64,000 nt of DNA from CAWGJF01 sp963822905. GTDB lineage: Bacteria; Bacteroidota; Ignavibacteria; Ignavibacteriales; Ignavibacteriaceae. The notes under the pieces were generated by a model that worked only from the letters and a program-made list of their open reading frames with translations, searched no databases and was not told the origin of the DNA. The stretch is from the NCBI GenBank assembly GCA_963822905.1, contig CAWGJF010000001.1, positions 1,054,001 through 1,118,000 on the forward strand, given 5' to 3'. A program made the translations under genes and the position numbers. Of the stretch, positions 47,820 through 56,060 are shown piece after piece (the stretch's first letter is position 1; the number at the start of each line of letters is the position of its first letter).

Positions 47820-49145
47820 ATGTTTGAAGATTTATCAATAAAGCTTGAAACTGCACTCAAAAAAGTAAGAGGGCAGGGGAAACTTACTGAGAAAAATATT
47901 TCTGATTCTCTCAGGGAGATTCGCAGGGTCTTGCTTGATGCTGATGTTAATTATAAAGTCGCAAAAGAATTTATTGAGAAAGTTTCGGAAAAGGCTTTGG
48001 GCAGGGAAGTAATAGCTTCAATTAGCCCGGGACAATTGATCACGAAAATAATTTATGATGAATTGACCATTCTTCTGGGCGGCTCACAAACCGAGATAAA
48101 TCTAAACCCCTCCGGCATCACTTCAATTTTAATTGTTGGACTTCAGGGTTCAGGTAAAACAACTTTTACCTCCAAACTTGCAAACCGGCTTAAAAATTTA
48201 AATAGAAAAGTATTGCTTGTAGCTGCGGATGTTTATCGTCCTGCTGCAATTGAACAATTAAAACTTTTGGGAGAAAAAATAAACGTAAAAGTTTTTTCTA
48301 TTGAAGAAAAAGATGCTCGTAAAGTTTCTTCAGAAGCATTATTGTTTGCTAAAGAGAATAGTTTCAATACAGTAATTTTTGATACCGCAGGACGGCTTCA
48401 TGTTGATGAGGAAATGATGAATGAAGTTGCTGATATTAAAAATTTAGTGAAACCTGCTGAATCTTTGTTCGTTGTAGACTCGATGACCGGGCAGGATGCA
48501 GTAAATTCGGCGAAAGCTTTTAATGAAAAAGTTAATTTTGATGGAATAGTGCTGACTAAACTCGATGGCGATTCGAGAGGTGGTGCAGCTCTTTCAATTC
48601 GGTCAGTTGTTGGAAAACCAATCAAATTTGTAAGTAATGGTGAAAAAATTGACGATTTGGAAATCTTTTTTCCTGATAGGCTGGCTTCCAGAATTCTTGG
48701 CAAGGGTGATGTTGTTTCACTTGTCGAGAAGGCTCAGGAGTCATTCGACGAAAATGAAGCCGAAAAACTCGAAGAAAAATTTCGAAAAAATAAATTTGAT
48801 TTTGATGATTTTCTTAAGCAAATTAAAGTTATTAAGAAAATGGGTTCTTTATCTTCACTTCTCGGAATGATACCAGGGCTGAATTCACAGATGAGAAATG
48901 CTCAGGTTGATGATAAAGCATTTGTGAAGGTTGAAGCGATCATTAATTCTATGACGTTTGAAGAGAGAAGAACTCCTAAAGTTTTAAATGGTAATCGTAG
49001 AAAAAGAATTGCCAGAGGAAGCGGAACGTCTATCCAGGATGTGAATAGATTAGTGAAGCAATTTGGTGATATGCAAAAAATGATGAGCCAGCTTTCGAAA
49101 AAAGGGTTTGGCAAATCAGCATTAAATAATTTTAAATTTCATTGA
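47820..49145 (+). CDS. ffh: Signal recognition particle protein Ffh/SRP54
   Basis: A 441-residue GTPase that binds signal sequences and 4.5S RNA and delivers ribosomes to FtsY. N domain (helical, 1-85), then G motifs GLQGSGKTTFTSKL, DVYRPAAIEQL, DTAGRLHVDEEMMNE and TKLDGDSRGGAALS, followed by the Met-rich M domain (about 300-440) with RRKRIARGSGTS, the RNA-binding helix-turn-helix. It begins the ffh-rpsP-KH-rimM-trmD-rplS order that is widely conserved. Confidence 0.97.
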   Translation: MFEDLSIKLETALKKVRGQGKLTEKNISDSLREIRRVLLDADVNYKVAKEFIEKVSEKALGREVIASISPGQLITKIIYDELTILLGGSQTEINLNPSGITSILIVGLQGSGKTTFTSKLANRLKNLNRKVLLVAADVYRPAAIEQLKLLGEKINVKVFSIEEKDARKVSSEALLFAKENSFNTVIFDTAGRLHVDEEMMNEVADIKNLVKPAESLFVVDSMTGQDAVNSAKAFNEKVNFDGIVLTKLDGDSRGGAALSIRSVVGKPIKFVSNGEKIDDLEIFFPDRLASRILGKGDVVSLVEKAQESFDENEAEKLEEKFRKNKFDFDDFLKQIKVIKKMGSLSSLLGMIPGLNSQMRNAQVDDKAFVKVEAIINSMTFEERRTPKVLNGNRRKRIARGSGTSIQDVNRLVKQFGDMQKMMSQLSKKGFGKSALNNFKFH

Positions 49146-49173
49146 TAAAGGAAAAAATCCGGAGGTTAAGTAA

Positions 49174-49665
49174 TTGGCTGTAAAATTAAGATTAAGAAGA
49201 ATGGGTAAGAAAAAACAACCGATCTATAAAGTTGTTGCCGCAGATGCCCGTTCACCAAGAGATGGAAAGTTTCTTGAAGCAGTTGGTGTTTATAATCCAT
49301 TGACGAAACCACACACTGTAGATTTAAAAGAAGACAGAGTGCTTTACTGGTTGGGTAATGGTGCACAACCTACAGACACTGTAAAAAGTCTGTTAAGACA
49401 AAAGGGTATAACACTAAAGAAAGAACTTTTAAAGAAAAAGTTACCTGAAGAAAAAATACAGGAAGAAATTGAGAACTGGCAAAAATTAAAAGAAGCAGGA
49501 AAAAATAAAAAAGCACAGAAGAAAAAATCAAAAAAAGAACTAGCCAAAGAAGAAAAAGCTAAAGAAGAAAAGAAAACTGCCGGTTCAGAAAAAAAATCTG
49601 AGGGGGAACAAGAAGCAAAGACTGATGAAGGTACAACAGAAGCCCAGGGTGCTGCTTCTGAATAA
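49174..49665 (+). CDS. rpsP: 30S ribosomal protein S16 with a long charged C-terminal tail
   Basis: Residues 1-85 are S16 (VKLRLRRMGKKKQPIYKVVAADAR, YNPLTKPHTVDL), needed for assembly of the 30S body. The TTG start at 49174 is fixed by GGAGG 8 bases upstream. The remaining 75 residues are a Lys/Glu/Ala tail of low complexity (KKKSKKELAKEEKAKEEKK), which is frequent in Bacteroidota S16 proteins and roughly doubles the usual 80-90 residue length. Confidence 0.95.
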   Translation: MAVKLRLRRMGKKKQPIYKVVAADARSPRDGKFLEAVGVYNPLTKPHTVDLKEDRVLYWLGNGAQPTDTVKSLLRQKGITLKKELLKKKLPEEKIQEEIENWQKLKEAGKNKKAQKKKSKKELAKEEKAKEEKKTAGSEKKSEGEQEAKTDEGTTEAQGAASE

Positions 49666-49681
49666 AAAGGTGGTTGAATGG

Positions 49682-49720
49682 AATTTCGATATCAGTCGAA
49701 ATTGTATAAATCTTTTTTTT
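49682..49720 (+). terminator. Hairpin with T-run between rpsP and the KH-protein gene
   Basis: AATTTCGA (49682-49689) pairs with TCGAAATT (49696-49703); a run of eight T begins at 49712, eight bases after the stem. It could act as a leaky terminator or processing site inside the ribosomal operon. The gap before the T-run makes it weak. Confidence 0.4.
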
Positions 49721-49769
49721 GTACATAATTCTATATAGCACCTAGCTCTAATATAGGAGGCCCCCGGTC

Positions 49770-50003
49770 ATGAAAGAGTTCATCGAATTCATCGCAAAAC
49801 ACCTAGTCGATAATCCTGAAAGTGTCGATGTAGATGAAAAAACGCCAGAGGAGAAAAAAGTTGTTCTTTCTCTTAAAGTTAATTCCGATGATGTTGGAAA
49901 AGTTATCGGGAAGCAAGGAAAGACTGCACAAGCAATGCGTACTTTGCTAACGGCAATTGCTGCAAAGGAAGGAAAAAGGGCAATACTGGAAATTCTTGAT
50001 TGA
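49770..50003 (+). CDS. khpA: KH-domain RNA-binding protein (KhpA/YlqC family)
   Basis: A 77-residue single KH-domain protein. The GxxG RNA-binding loop is GKQG in VGKVIGKQGKTAQAMRTLL. In Gram-positive bacteria KhpA pairs with KhpB and affects small RNAs and division; its role in this phylum is not known to me. It has an excellent AGGAGG ribosome site and the standard place between rpsP and rimM. Confidence 0.9.
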   Translation: MKEFIEFIAKHLVDNPESVDVDEKTPEEKKVVLSLKVNSDDVGKVIGKQGKTAQAMRTLLTAIAAKEGKRAILEILD

Positions 50004-50025
50004 TTACGTGGAGTAATCGCTAGAA

Positions 50026-50541
50026 GTGAGCGAATATTTTTTAATTGCAAAAATAACTTCTGTTTATAATAAGGAAGGATTTGTAAAAGCTGAAATTTAT
50101 TCGGACTTCCCTGAAAGATTTGAAAGTCTTAAAGAGATTTTTCTTGACTTTTGGGGCGAAAAAAAACTTTTTATAGTTGAAAACGTAAAAAGACATAAAG
50201 GTTTTTTTCTCTTTAAGTTTTTTAATTTTTATTCTGAACGTGAGACCAGTGTTTTAGTCGGTAAAGAAATTTACATTGATGAAAAATTAAAAGTTGAACT
50301 GCCAGAAAATAATTATTTCATTCATGATTTAATTAGCAGCAGTGTCTTTTCAAGAAATGAAAAAGTTGGAATTGTTGTTGACGTGATTAATACACCCGCA
50401 AACGATGTGCTTGTTATAAACGATACAAATGGAAAAGAAGTTTTAGTCCCTTTTGTTCTTGCTTATATTGATAAAATCGATTCCGGCGAAAAAATAATAA
50501 AACTGAAAGATCTGGATCTAGATCCTGATGATGAGGATTGA
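50026..50541 (+). CDS. rimM: Ribosome maturation factor RimM
   Basis: A 171-residue factor that binds S19 and aids maturation of the 30S head. GTG start at 50026. The N-terminal RimM barrel begins FLIAKITSVYNKEGFVKAEI; the C-terminal PRC-barrel runs from about 95 (NNYFIHDLISSSVF, then DVLVINDTNGKEVLVPF). Its end overlaps trmD by 14 bases. Confidence 0.92.
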   Translation: MSEYFLIAKITSVYNKEGFVKAEIYSDFPERFESLKEIFLDFWGEKKLFIVENVKRHKGFFLFKFFNFYSERETSVLVGKEIYIDEKLKVELPENNYFIHDLISSSVFSRNEKVGIVVDVINTPANDVLVINDTNGKEVLVPFVLAYIDKIDSGEKIIKLKDLDLDPDDED

Positions 50542-51214
50542 TGTTATATCAGCTGTTCCTGAAATTCTTGAAAGCCCGATTAAGAATAGCATATTAAAAC
50601 GAGCTCAGGATAAAAAGAAAGTAAAAATTATTGTCCATAATCTGCGTGATTATGCGTACAACAAGCATAAACAAATTGATGACAAACCTTTCGGCGGCGG
50701 ACCAGGAATGGTGCTAAAACCGGAGCCGTTCTTTGAATGTATTGAAAAATTATTAGCTGATCGTGAATACCAGCATATTATTTTTACAACACCAAAAGGT
50801 AAAATCCTGGATCAGCAATCAGCTAACAAGTTTTCGCTTGCTGAAAACATAATTCTAATTGCAGGTCATTATAAAGAAATTGATGACCGCGTTAGAGTTC
50901 ATTTTGCAACAGATGAAATTTCAATAGGAAATTTTGTGCTAACAGGTGGCGAGCTTCCGGCTTTAATTATTATTGATTCTATTGTAAGATTAATTCCGGG
51001 AGTTCTAAATGATAGTGAAGCCGCACTGCTGGATTCATTTCAGGATGGAGAAAAAATTGAAGCTCCATATTACACAAGGCCTGCAGAATACAAGAACATG
51101 AAGGTACCTGAAGTTTTACTGTCGGGCAATGATGCTGAAATAAAAAAATGGAAAGAAAAACAATCAAAAATTTTAACTAAAAAATGGCGGGAATATAATT
51201 CAGCTAAAAGCTGA
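50528..51214 (+). CDS. trmD: tRNA (guanine-37-N1)-methyltransferase
   Basis: A 228-residue SPOUT-class enzyme that uses SAM to methylate G37 in tRNAs with G36, preventing frameshifts. The trefoil knot is represented by GHYKEIDDRV, GNFVLTGGELPALIIID and LIPGVL. PFGGGPGMVLKPEPF lies in the N-terminal part and DSFQDG in the linker. ATG-ATG start; either Met may be used. Standard neighbour of rimM and rplS. Confidence 0.96.
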   Translation: MMRIDVISAVPEILESPIKNSILKRAQDKKKVKIIVHNLRDYAYNKHKQIDDKPFGGGPGMVLKPEPFFECIEKLLADREYQHIIFTTPKGKILDQQSANKFSLAENIILIAGHYKEIDDRVRVHFATDEISIGNFVLTGGELPALIIIDSIVRLIPGVLNDSEAALLDSFQDGEKIEAPYYTRPAEYKNMKVPEVLLSGNDAEIKKWKEKQSKILTKKWREYNSAKS

Positions 51215-51235
51215 TTTTAAATAACGGAGAAAATT

Positions 51236-51580
51236 ATGGAAAAACTAAAGGAAATAACTAAAAACCAGGTTAGGGAAGATTTACCTCAATTTGATTCGGG
51301 TGACCGGATTAAAGTACACGTAAGAGTTATTGAAGGCGAAAAGGAAAGAATTCAGCCTTTTGAAGGTGATGTCATTGGCGTACGCGGTTCTGGTGTTGAA
51401 AAAACTTTTACAGTAAGGAAAATTTCAAGCGGTGTCGGTGTAGAAAGAATTTTCAGATTTAACTCACCAAAGATTGCCAAAATTGATGTATTGAAAAAAG
51501 GTGATGTAAGAAGAGCAAAGCTTTACTATCTCAGGAATCTTTCGGGTAAAGCAGCAAAAATAAAATCTAAGACTACCTAA
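51236..51580 (+). CDS. rplS: 50S ribosomal protein L19
   Basis: A 114-residue L19, located at the 30S-50S interface. FDSGDRIKVHVRVIEG, RIQPFEGDVIGVRGSG and FTVRKISSGVGVERIF are the family signatures. It is the last gene of the block and is followed by a strong terminator. Confidence 0.97.
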   Translation: MEKLKEITKNQVREDLPQFDSGDRIKVHVRVIEGEKERIQPFEGDVIGVRGSGVEKTFTVRKISSGVGVERIFRFNSPKIAKIDVLKKGDVRRAKLYYLRNLSGKAAKIKSKTT

Positions 51581-51602
51581 TAACTTTTATTATTTATTAT
51601 TG

Positions 51603-51628
51603 AGCCGCTCTTTGCAGCGGCTTTTTTA
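51603..51628 (+). terminator. Rho-independent terminator after rplS
   Basis: AGCCGCT-CTTTGC-AGCGGCT with a run of six T, 22 bases after the rplS stop. It covers the false TTG start of the next ORF, which supports the ATG at 51639 as the real start. Confidence 0.92.
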
Positions 51629-51638
51629 TTGTAAAATT

Positions 51639-52382
51639 ATGAAATTGTTTTTTCCTGATAACATTTTTAGTCGCATATTCATTAACCAGCTTGATGATAA
51701 TTTAAAATCGAAAATTGTTTTTAACCCTTCAGCGAATATTACTTCTTTGATTAAACAAAATAAAACAATCGGACTAATTCCTACCATGGATCTTGTAACT
51801 AATAAAGATTTATTTGTTTCCAGAGATGTCGGGATTTCATTCGAAGGTTCATTATCAAATTCATATATCTATTTTTCGGATCAATCCGACATCAGTGAAA
51901 TAAAAATTGCCGGGGATGTTTCCACAGTTGAAATATTACTTTCCAAAATAATTTTCAATGAACTTTATAAAAAAGAAATCAATATTAATATCCAGACAAA
52001 ACTTCCTCCCAAAGAAAATAACGATAACCTCATAATTGTTGGCGATGATAATTTTAGGGACGATAGGATTAACTGTGCGATAAGTTTTGCAGAAGAAGTT
52101 GTTGAGATTATTTCTGCACCATTCGTGAATTTTATTCTTGCTTCGCCTGATGTTTATTTATTAACAGAATATGCTGGGAAAATGAAAGTTGGTTTAAGTA
52201 ACGGGCAACAAAAATCATCGAAGGTAGATTTTGATTTTTCGAGCGCAAGCTTGATTCAAAATAACTTGGATAAAGTTTTTTTTAATTTTACTGATCAGGA
52301 TGTTGAAGGAATCAATCAATTAATCCGTTTACCCTTTTTCTACGGGATATTGAAAGATATTTTTGAAGTAAAGTTTGTGTGA
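51639..52382 (+). CDS. Unknown protein with a possible MqnA-like periplasmic-binding fold
   Basis: A 247-residue cytoplasmic-looking protein without signal peptide. It is not clearly recognised. The order KTIGLIPTMDLV, ISEIKIAGDVSTVEILLSKIIF, NLIIVGDDNFRD and IISAPFVNFILA resembles, at low identity, MqnA and related type-2 periplasmic-binding folds, where a similar order (IGLIPS, SRTS..LLR, LIGD, LPFVFA) is found. MqnA makes 3-enolpyruvyl benzoate in the futalosine menaquinone route. Since the usual substrate residues cannot be checked here, the call stays tentative. It is bounded by terminators on both sides, so it is a single-gene unit. Confidence 0.4.
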   Translation: MKLFFPDNIFSRIFINQLDDNLKSKIVFNPSANITSLIKQNKTIGLIPTMDLVTNKDLFVSRDVGISFEGSLSNSYIYFSDQSDISEIKIAGDVSTVEILLSKIIFNELYKKEININIQTKLPPKENNDNLIIVGDDNFRDDRINCAISFAEEVVEIISAPFVNFILASPDVYLLTEYAGKMKVGLSNGQQKSSKVDFDFSSASLIQNNLDKVFFNFTDQDVEGINQLIRLPFFYGILKDIFEVKFV

Positions 52383-52397
52383 TATATAATAAAAATT

Positions 52398-52425
52398 AAG
52401 GCGACTCATTGAGCCGCCTTTTTTA
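52398..52425. terminator. Bidirectional terminator between convergent genes
   Basis: AAGGCGACTCA pairs with TGAGCCGCCTT with one mismatch. T-rich sequence follows on the plus strand and the complementary A-rich sequence on the other side serves the minus-strand gene. Confidence 0.82.
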
Positions 52426-52433
52426 ATCTAAAA

Positions 52434-53624
52434 TTAAATTTCTACGTGACTAACACTAATAACATCCTGATTTTCACTCATCTTTTTCAACATATCAGCA
52501 TGCACACCATTCCTTAATTTCATTGTACAGCTAGCAGCAATTCCACCATCAAAAATTACATTTTCTATCTCTTCGACATTTATATCTCCCTCTCTTAACA
52601 AATCGAGCACACTGGCCAGAACACCAGGTTTATCAAAATGCTTTACTACAAGCTGGTAATGTGAGTCAGTTATCTTTGCACGGTTTACCCAGTGATCAAT
52701 TATTCCACTATGTGTGTATCTTTTAATTATGTTTATTGTTTCTTCAGCAACTGCATCCTGTGCTTGTCCTGTTGAAGCACCAATATGATGTGTTACATAT
52801 ATATTCGGATTATCCTGGAAATGTGATTTTACTTCTCCGGTTTTTCCCTCTGGTTCACCTTTGAAAACATCACATGCATAACGAATATTTTTTTCTTTAA
52901 TGGCTTCAAGCAAATCTTCTTCAACAATTACATCCTGACGTGAAGTATTGATTAATAAAGCACCATCTTTCATATAGCTGAACATCTTCTTATTAAATAA
53001 TCCTTTTGTTTCGGGAGTAGCAGGAAGATGAATGGTCATTAAATCACACAAAGGAAGTAGTTGATCCATTTCTGAAAAGTCTTTTATCTGAACTCCTTCA
53101 ATCCTGGAAATATCTTTTCCATAAACATTCATATCAAATGCATGTGCACGTTTGGCAACTTCTTTCCCGATTGCTCCGACACCAATAATCCCAAGAGTTT
53201 TTCCTTTGAGTCCTTGACCTTTAGAATATTTATCTTTATTCCAGATTCCCTTTTTGAAATCTGAGACATTATCCGGTATAAATCTGTCCAAAGAAAGCAT
53301 TAGCCCAAATGCAAGCTCAGCAACTGCAACTGCATTCATTCCGGGACAGTTAGCTACATAAATTCCCTTTTTATTTGCGGCCTGGATATTAATATTATTT
53401 ACACCGGAACCCGCACGGATAATCAAATTTAGATTTTTACTTGCCTTTATTGTCTCTTCATTTACAATAGTCGATCTGACAATCAGGATGTCAACATCTT
53501 TTGCTGTATCAACAAGATCTTTTTCTCCAAGTTTAGGTTGATAATTAACTTCAAGTTCAAGGTCTTTCATTTGTTGAATATATTTTTCAGGAAATTTATC
53601 TGCTACTAATACTTTTAATTTCAT
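52434..53624 (-). CDS. 2-hydroxyacid dehydrogenase, PGDH-like short form with ACT domain
   Basis: A 396-residue NAD-dependent D-isomer 2-hydroxyacid dehydrogenase. GSGVNNINIQAANKKG and AVAELAFGLML are the substrate-domain motifs, LGIIGVGAIGKEVA the NAD site, and INTSRQD (Arg), FKGEPEG (Glu) and THHIGAST (His) the catalytic residues. The last 75 residues form an ACT domain (HFDKPGVLASVLDLLREGDI). It differs from the long PGDH at 25759 by lacking the ASB domain. It probably makes serine precursor or acts on another 2-hydroxyacid. It follows hutU and the small repeat gene on the minus strand. Confidence 0.88.
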   Translation of the reverse strand: MKLKVLVADKFPEKYIQQMKDLELEVNYQPKLGEKDLVDTAKDVDILIVRSTIVNEETIKASKNLNLIIRAGSGVNNINIQAANKKGIYVANCPGMNAVAVAELAFGLMLSLDRFIPDNVSDFKKGIWNKDKYSKGQGLKGKTLGIIGVGAIGKEVAKRAHAFDMNVYGKDISRIEGVQIKDFSEMDQLLPLCDLMTIHLPATPETKGLFNKKMFSYMKDGALLINTSRQDVIVEEDLLEAIKEKNIRYACDVFKGEPEGKTGEVKSHFQDNPNIYVTHHIGASTGQAQDAVAEETINIIKRYTHSGIIDHWVNRAKITDSHYQLVVKHFDKPGVLASVLDLLREGDINVEEIENVIFDGGIAASCTMKLRNGVHADMLKKMSENQDVISVSHVEI

Positions 53625-53707
53625 GATTAAACCTCTTTGTTTTTACATTTTACTGGAATTAGATAATATTTTTTATTTAGTCTTTTTGCTTTAATCATTT
53701 GTCCTGT

Positions 53708-54037
53708 TTAAGGTATCCCGGGGAATGACTCAACAAATTTTATTTTAATATCTGCAAATGATTCAACAATCTTTACTTTAACATCCGGGAATGAATCAAC
53801 AATCTGCCATTCTCCACAATCATCAGGGAAGGAGTATACTATTTTCACTTTCAGATCCGGAAATGATTCGACAACCTGTACAGTTATATCCGGGAATGAA
53901 TCCACAAATTGAATTTTTCCACTAAGAAGAAAACCTTTAAAAGTGCAGTGTTCTTTATCAAATACTTTTTCACCACTTTGTGAAAATGTAATTGCGGGTA
54001 CCATGAATAAAAAGAATAAGACGAAAATTATTTTCAT
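53708..54037 (-). CDS. Small secreted SFPD-repeat protein, probable 7(1) septoil-knot family
   Basis: A 109-residue exported protein. Signal peptide: residues 1-19 (FVLFFLFMVPAITFS). The mature part has six copies of an 11-residue beta repeat, V-(D/E)-SFPD-x-x-V-x-x, with SFPD-type cores at residues 47, 58, 69, 82, 93 (SFAD) and 104 (SFPG). Spacing is 11, 11, 13, 11, 11. Cys31 and Cys74 could form a disulfide. This pattern matches my memory of the 7(1) septoil knot family, small Bacteroidota proteins with a very deep backbone knot, which I cannot check here. The gene lies 17 bases after hutU, which may drive it. Function is unknown. Confidence 0.72.
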   Translation of the reverse strand: MKIIFVLFFLFMVPAITFSQSGEKVFDKEHCTFKGFLLSGKIQFVDSFPDITVQVVESFPDLKVKIVYSFPDDCGEWQIVDSFPDVKVKIVESFADIKIKFVESFPGIP

Positions 54038-54054
54038 AGAAATTGATTTAATAA

Positions 54055-55719
54055 TTATTTCAACATTGGAATTTTAACATTCCATTTTTTTGCATTCTCT
54101 ATAGCCTGTTCATAACCCGCATCTGAATGTCTGACAATTCCCATCCCGGGGTCATAAGTTAGAACTCTTTCTAATCTTTTCTCAGCTTCTTTTGTTCCGT
54201 CCGCTACAACCACCATTCCCGCATGGATTGATTTCCCAATTCCTACTCCACCACCATGATGAACTGATACCCAGCTTGCACCTCCGATTGCGTTCAATAA
54301 TGCGTTGAGGATTGGCCAGTCAGCAATTGCATCACTTCCATCTTTCATGCCTTCAGTTTCACGATTTGGCGAAGCAACCGAACCACAATCAAGATGATCC
54401 CTGCCAATTACGATAGGTGCTTTCACTTTCTTATCAGCAACTAATTGATTAAATATTTTTCCCATTTTTGCCCGGTCGCCGTAACCTAACCAGCAGATTC
54501 GTGCAGGCAATCCCTGGAAATGAACTTTTTCCTGAGCCATATCAATCCAGTTGCAGAGATCATTATCGTTTGGAAATGTTTTTTTAACAGTTTCATCCGT
54601 CACATAAATATCATTTGGATCACCTGAAAGTGCTGCCCACCGGAAAGGACCTTTTCCATCACAAAATAGTGGTCGAATAAATTCCGGAACAAAACCGGGA
54701 ATGTCAAAAGCATTTCCAACTCCGTTTTCTTTTGCTTCACCGCGAATATTATTTCCATAATCAAAAGTGATCGAGCCACGTTTTTGAAATTCAAGCATAG
54801 CCTCAACATGCTTAACAATAGTCTTTCGGGAAAGGGAAATGTATTCTTCAGGATTTGACCTTCGTAATTCTATTGCTTTCTCGAAGTTCATACCCATTGG
54901 AACATATCCGTTCAAAACATCGTGGGCAGATGTTTGATCTGTTAAAACATCAGGCAAAATATTTCTTTTTAAAATTTCAGGAAGAATCTCTCCGGCATTT
55001 CCAACTAGTCCAACAGAAAATGCCTCGCCACTTTCTTTTGCAGACAGAACTTTTTCAAGTGCTTCATCTAAATCATCAGTTAAATAATCGATATAACCGG
55101 TATCAATTCTTTTTTGAATCCTGTTTCGATCGACATCAATTCCAAGGAAAGCGGCACCATTAAAAGTTGCAGCAAGTGGTTGAGCACCGCCCATTCCACC
55201 AATACCTGCAGTGAGTAAAAATTTACCTTTTAAACTTCCATTAAAATATTTGCGACCACACTCGGCAAAAGTTTCGTAAGTTCCCTGAAGAATTCCTTGT
55301 GTCCCGATGTATATCCAACTTCCTGCTGTCATTTGTCCATACATAATTAAACCAAGACCTTCGAGCCTTCTGAATTCATCCCAGGTTGCCCAATCAGGTA
55401 CAAGCATGGAATTTGAAATTATAACTCTTGGTGCGTCTGTATGTGTTTTAAAAATCCCAACAGGTTTGCCGGATTGAACTAACAATGTCTCATCGTTCTC
55501 AAGTTCTTTCAAAGATTTCACTATTGCTTCGTAGCAATCCCAGTTGCGTGCGGCTTTTCCACTTCCACCATAAATAATGAGATGCTCTGGTTTTTCAGCT
55601 ACTTCAGAATCAAGATTGTTCATTAGCATCCGCATTGCTGCTTCCTGTATCCAACCTTTACATGATATTTCTGTTCCCGTCGGAGCCTTAATTGAAATTT
55701 TTTGATCTTCCAAAATCAT
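54055..55719 (-). CDS. hutU: Urocanate hydratase
   Basis: A 554-residue urocanase that converts urocanate to imidazolone propionate in histidine degradation, using tightly bound NAD+ as electrophile. Motifs: IIYGGSGKAARNWDCYEAIV, YGQMTAGSWIYIGTQGILQG, TAGIGGMGGAQPLAATFNG, and GLPARICWLGYGDR with the conserved Cys near the active site. Length is normal (about 550-560). hutH and hutI are not in the window; neighbours are an unknown 112-residue gene upstream and the septoil-like gene downstream. Confidence 0.97.
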   Translation of the reverse strand: MILEDQKISIKAPTGTEISCKGWIQEAAMRMLMNNLDSEVAEKPEHLIIYGGSGKAARNWDCYEAIVKSLKELENDETLLVQSGKPVGIFKTHTDAPRVIISNSMLVPDWATWDEFRRLEGLGLIMYGQMTAGSWIYIGTQGILQGTYETFAECGRKYFNGSLKGKFLLTAGIGGMGGAQPLAATFNGAAFLGIDVDRNRIQKRIDTGYIDYLTDDLDEALEKVLSAKESGEAFSVGLVGNAGEILPEILKRNILPDVLTDQTSAHDVLNGYVPMGMNFEKAIELRRSNPEEYISLSRKTIVKHVEAMLEFQKRGSITFDYGNNIRGEAKENGVGNAFDIPGFVPEFIRPLFCDGKGPFRWAALSGDPNDIYVTDETVKKTFPNDNDLCNWIDMAQEKVHFQGLPARICWLGYGDRAKMGKIFNQLVADKKVKAPIVIGRDHLDCGSVASPNRETEGMKDGSDAIADWPILNALLNAIGGASWVSVHHGGGVGIGKSIHAGMVVVADGTKEAEKRLERVLTYDPGMGIVRHSDAGYEQAIENAKKWNVKIPMLK

Positions 55720-55721
55720 TA

Positions 55722-56060
55722 TTATCCCTTAAAGTGATTTTCATATAAATTTGTATATTGGCTGTTGAGTGATTTCATTAGCCATTTCTTTATAAACCAG
55801 CTTTTATTCATTTCTTTTTTTATGTAGTCAATATTCTGCCTTAGCTGATTTGTGAACCTTATTTTCTCATCTTTTGTGAACTTAATAGTTTCTTCACCAG
55901 AATTTATTTTATTAAGAATAGAATTAAATGCCTTCTCTTCGCCAAAAAACTTATTATTTCCCTGGACCTGTTTAAGTACCTGTTTACAAAAAGATTGAAC
56001 AATTTTCTTTTCGTTTTTATCAAATTCAAAATTATAATTTGTGAATAGTTGTTTCTTCAT
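55722..56060 (-). CDS. Uncharacterised 112-residue protein
   Basis: Not recognised. The protein is highly charged and mostly helical (KNEKKIVQSFCKQVLKQV, FTKDEKIRFTNQLRQNI, NKSWFIKKWLMKSL), has no signal peptide or membrane segment and one Cys. Its start overlaps the end of adenosine deaminase by 29 bases and it ends 2 bases before hutU, so it is read with both. Real coding is supported by this tight spacing and the ATG start. It may be a small regulator or partner of one neighbour, but nothing in the sequence decides which. Confidence 0.65.
   Translation of the reverse strand: MKKQLFTNYNFEFDKNEKKIVQSFCKQVLKQVQGNNKFFGEEKAFNSILNKINSGEETIKFTKDEKIRFTNQLRQNIDYIKKEMNKSWFIKKWLMKSLNSQYTNLYENHFKG

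Noticed and set aside
51600..51638. Upstream TTG start for the MqnA-like gene
   Set aside because: It lies inside the rplS terminator hairpin; ATG 51639 is the sensible start.
53708..54037. Regular 33-base repeats that might be taken for a CRISPR array
   Set aside because: The repeats are imperfect, have no spacers and lie fully in one reading frame encoding an 11-residue protein repeat with a signal peptide.
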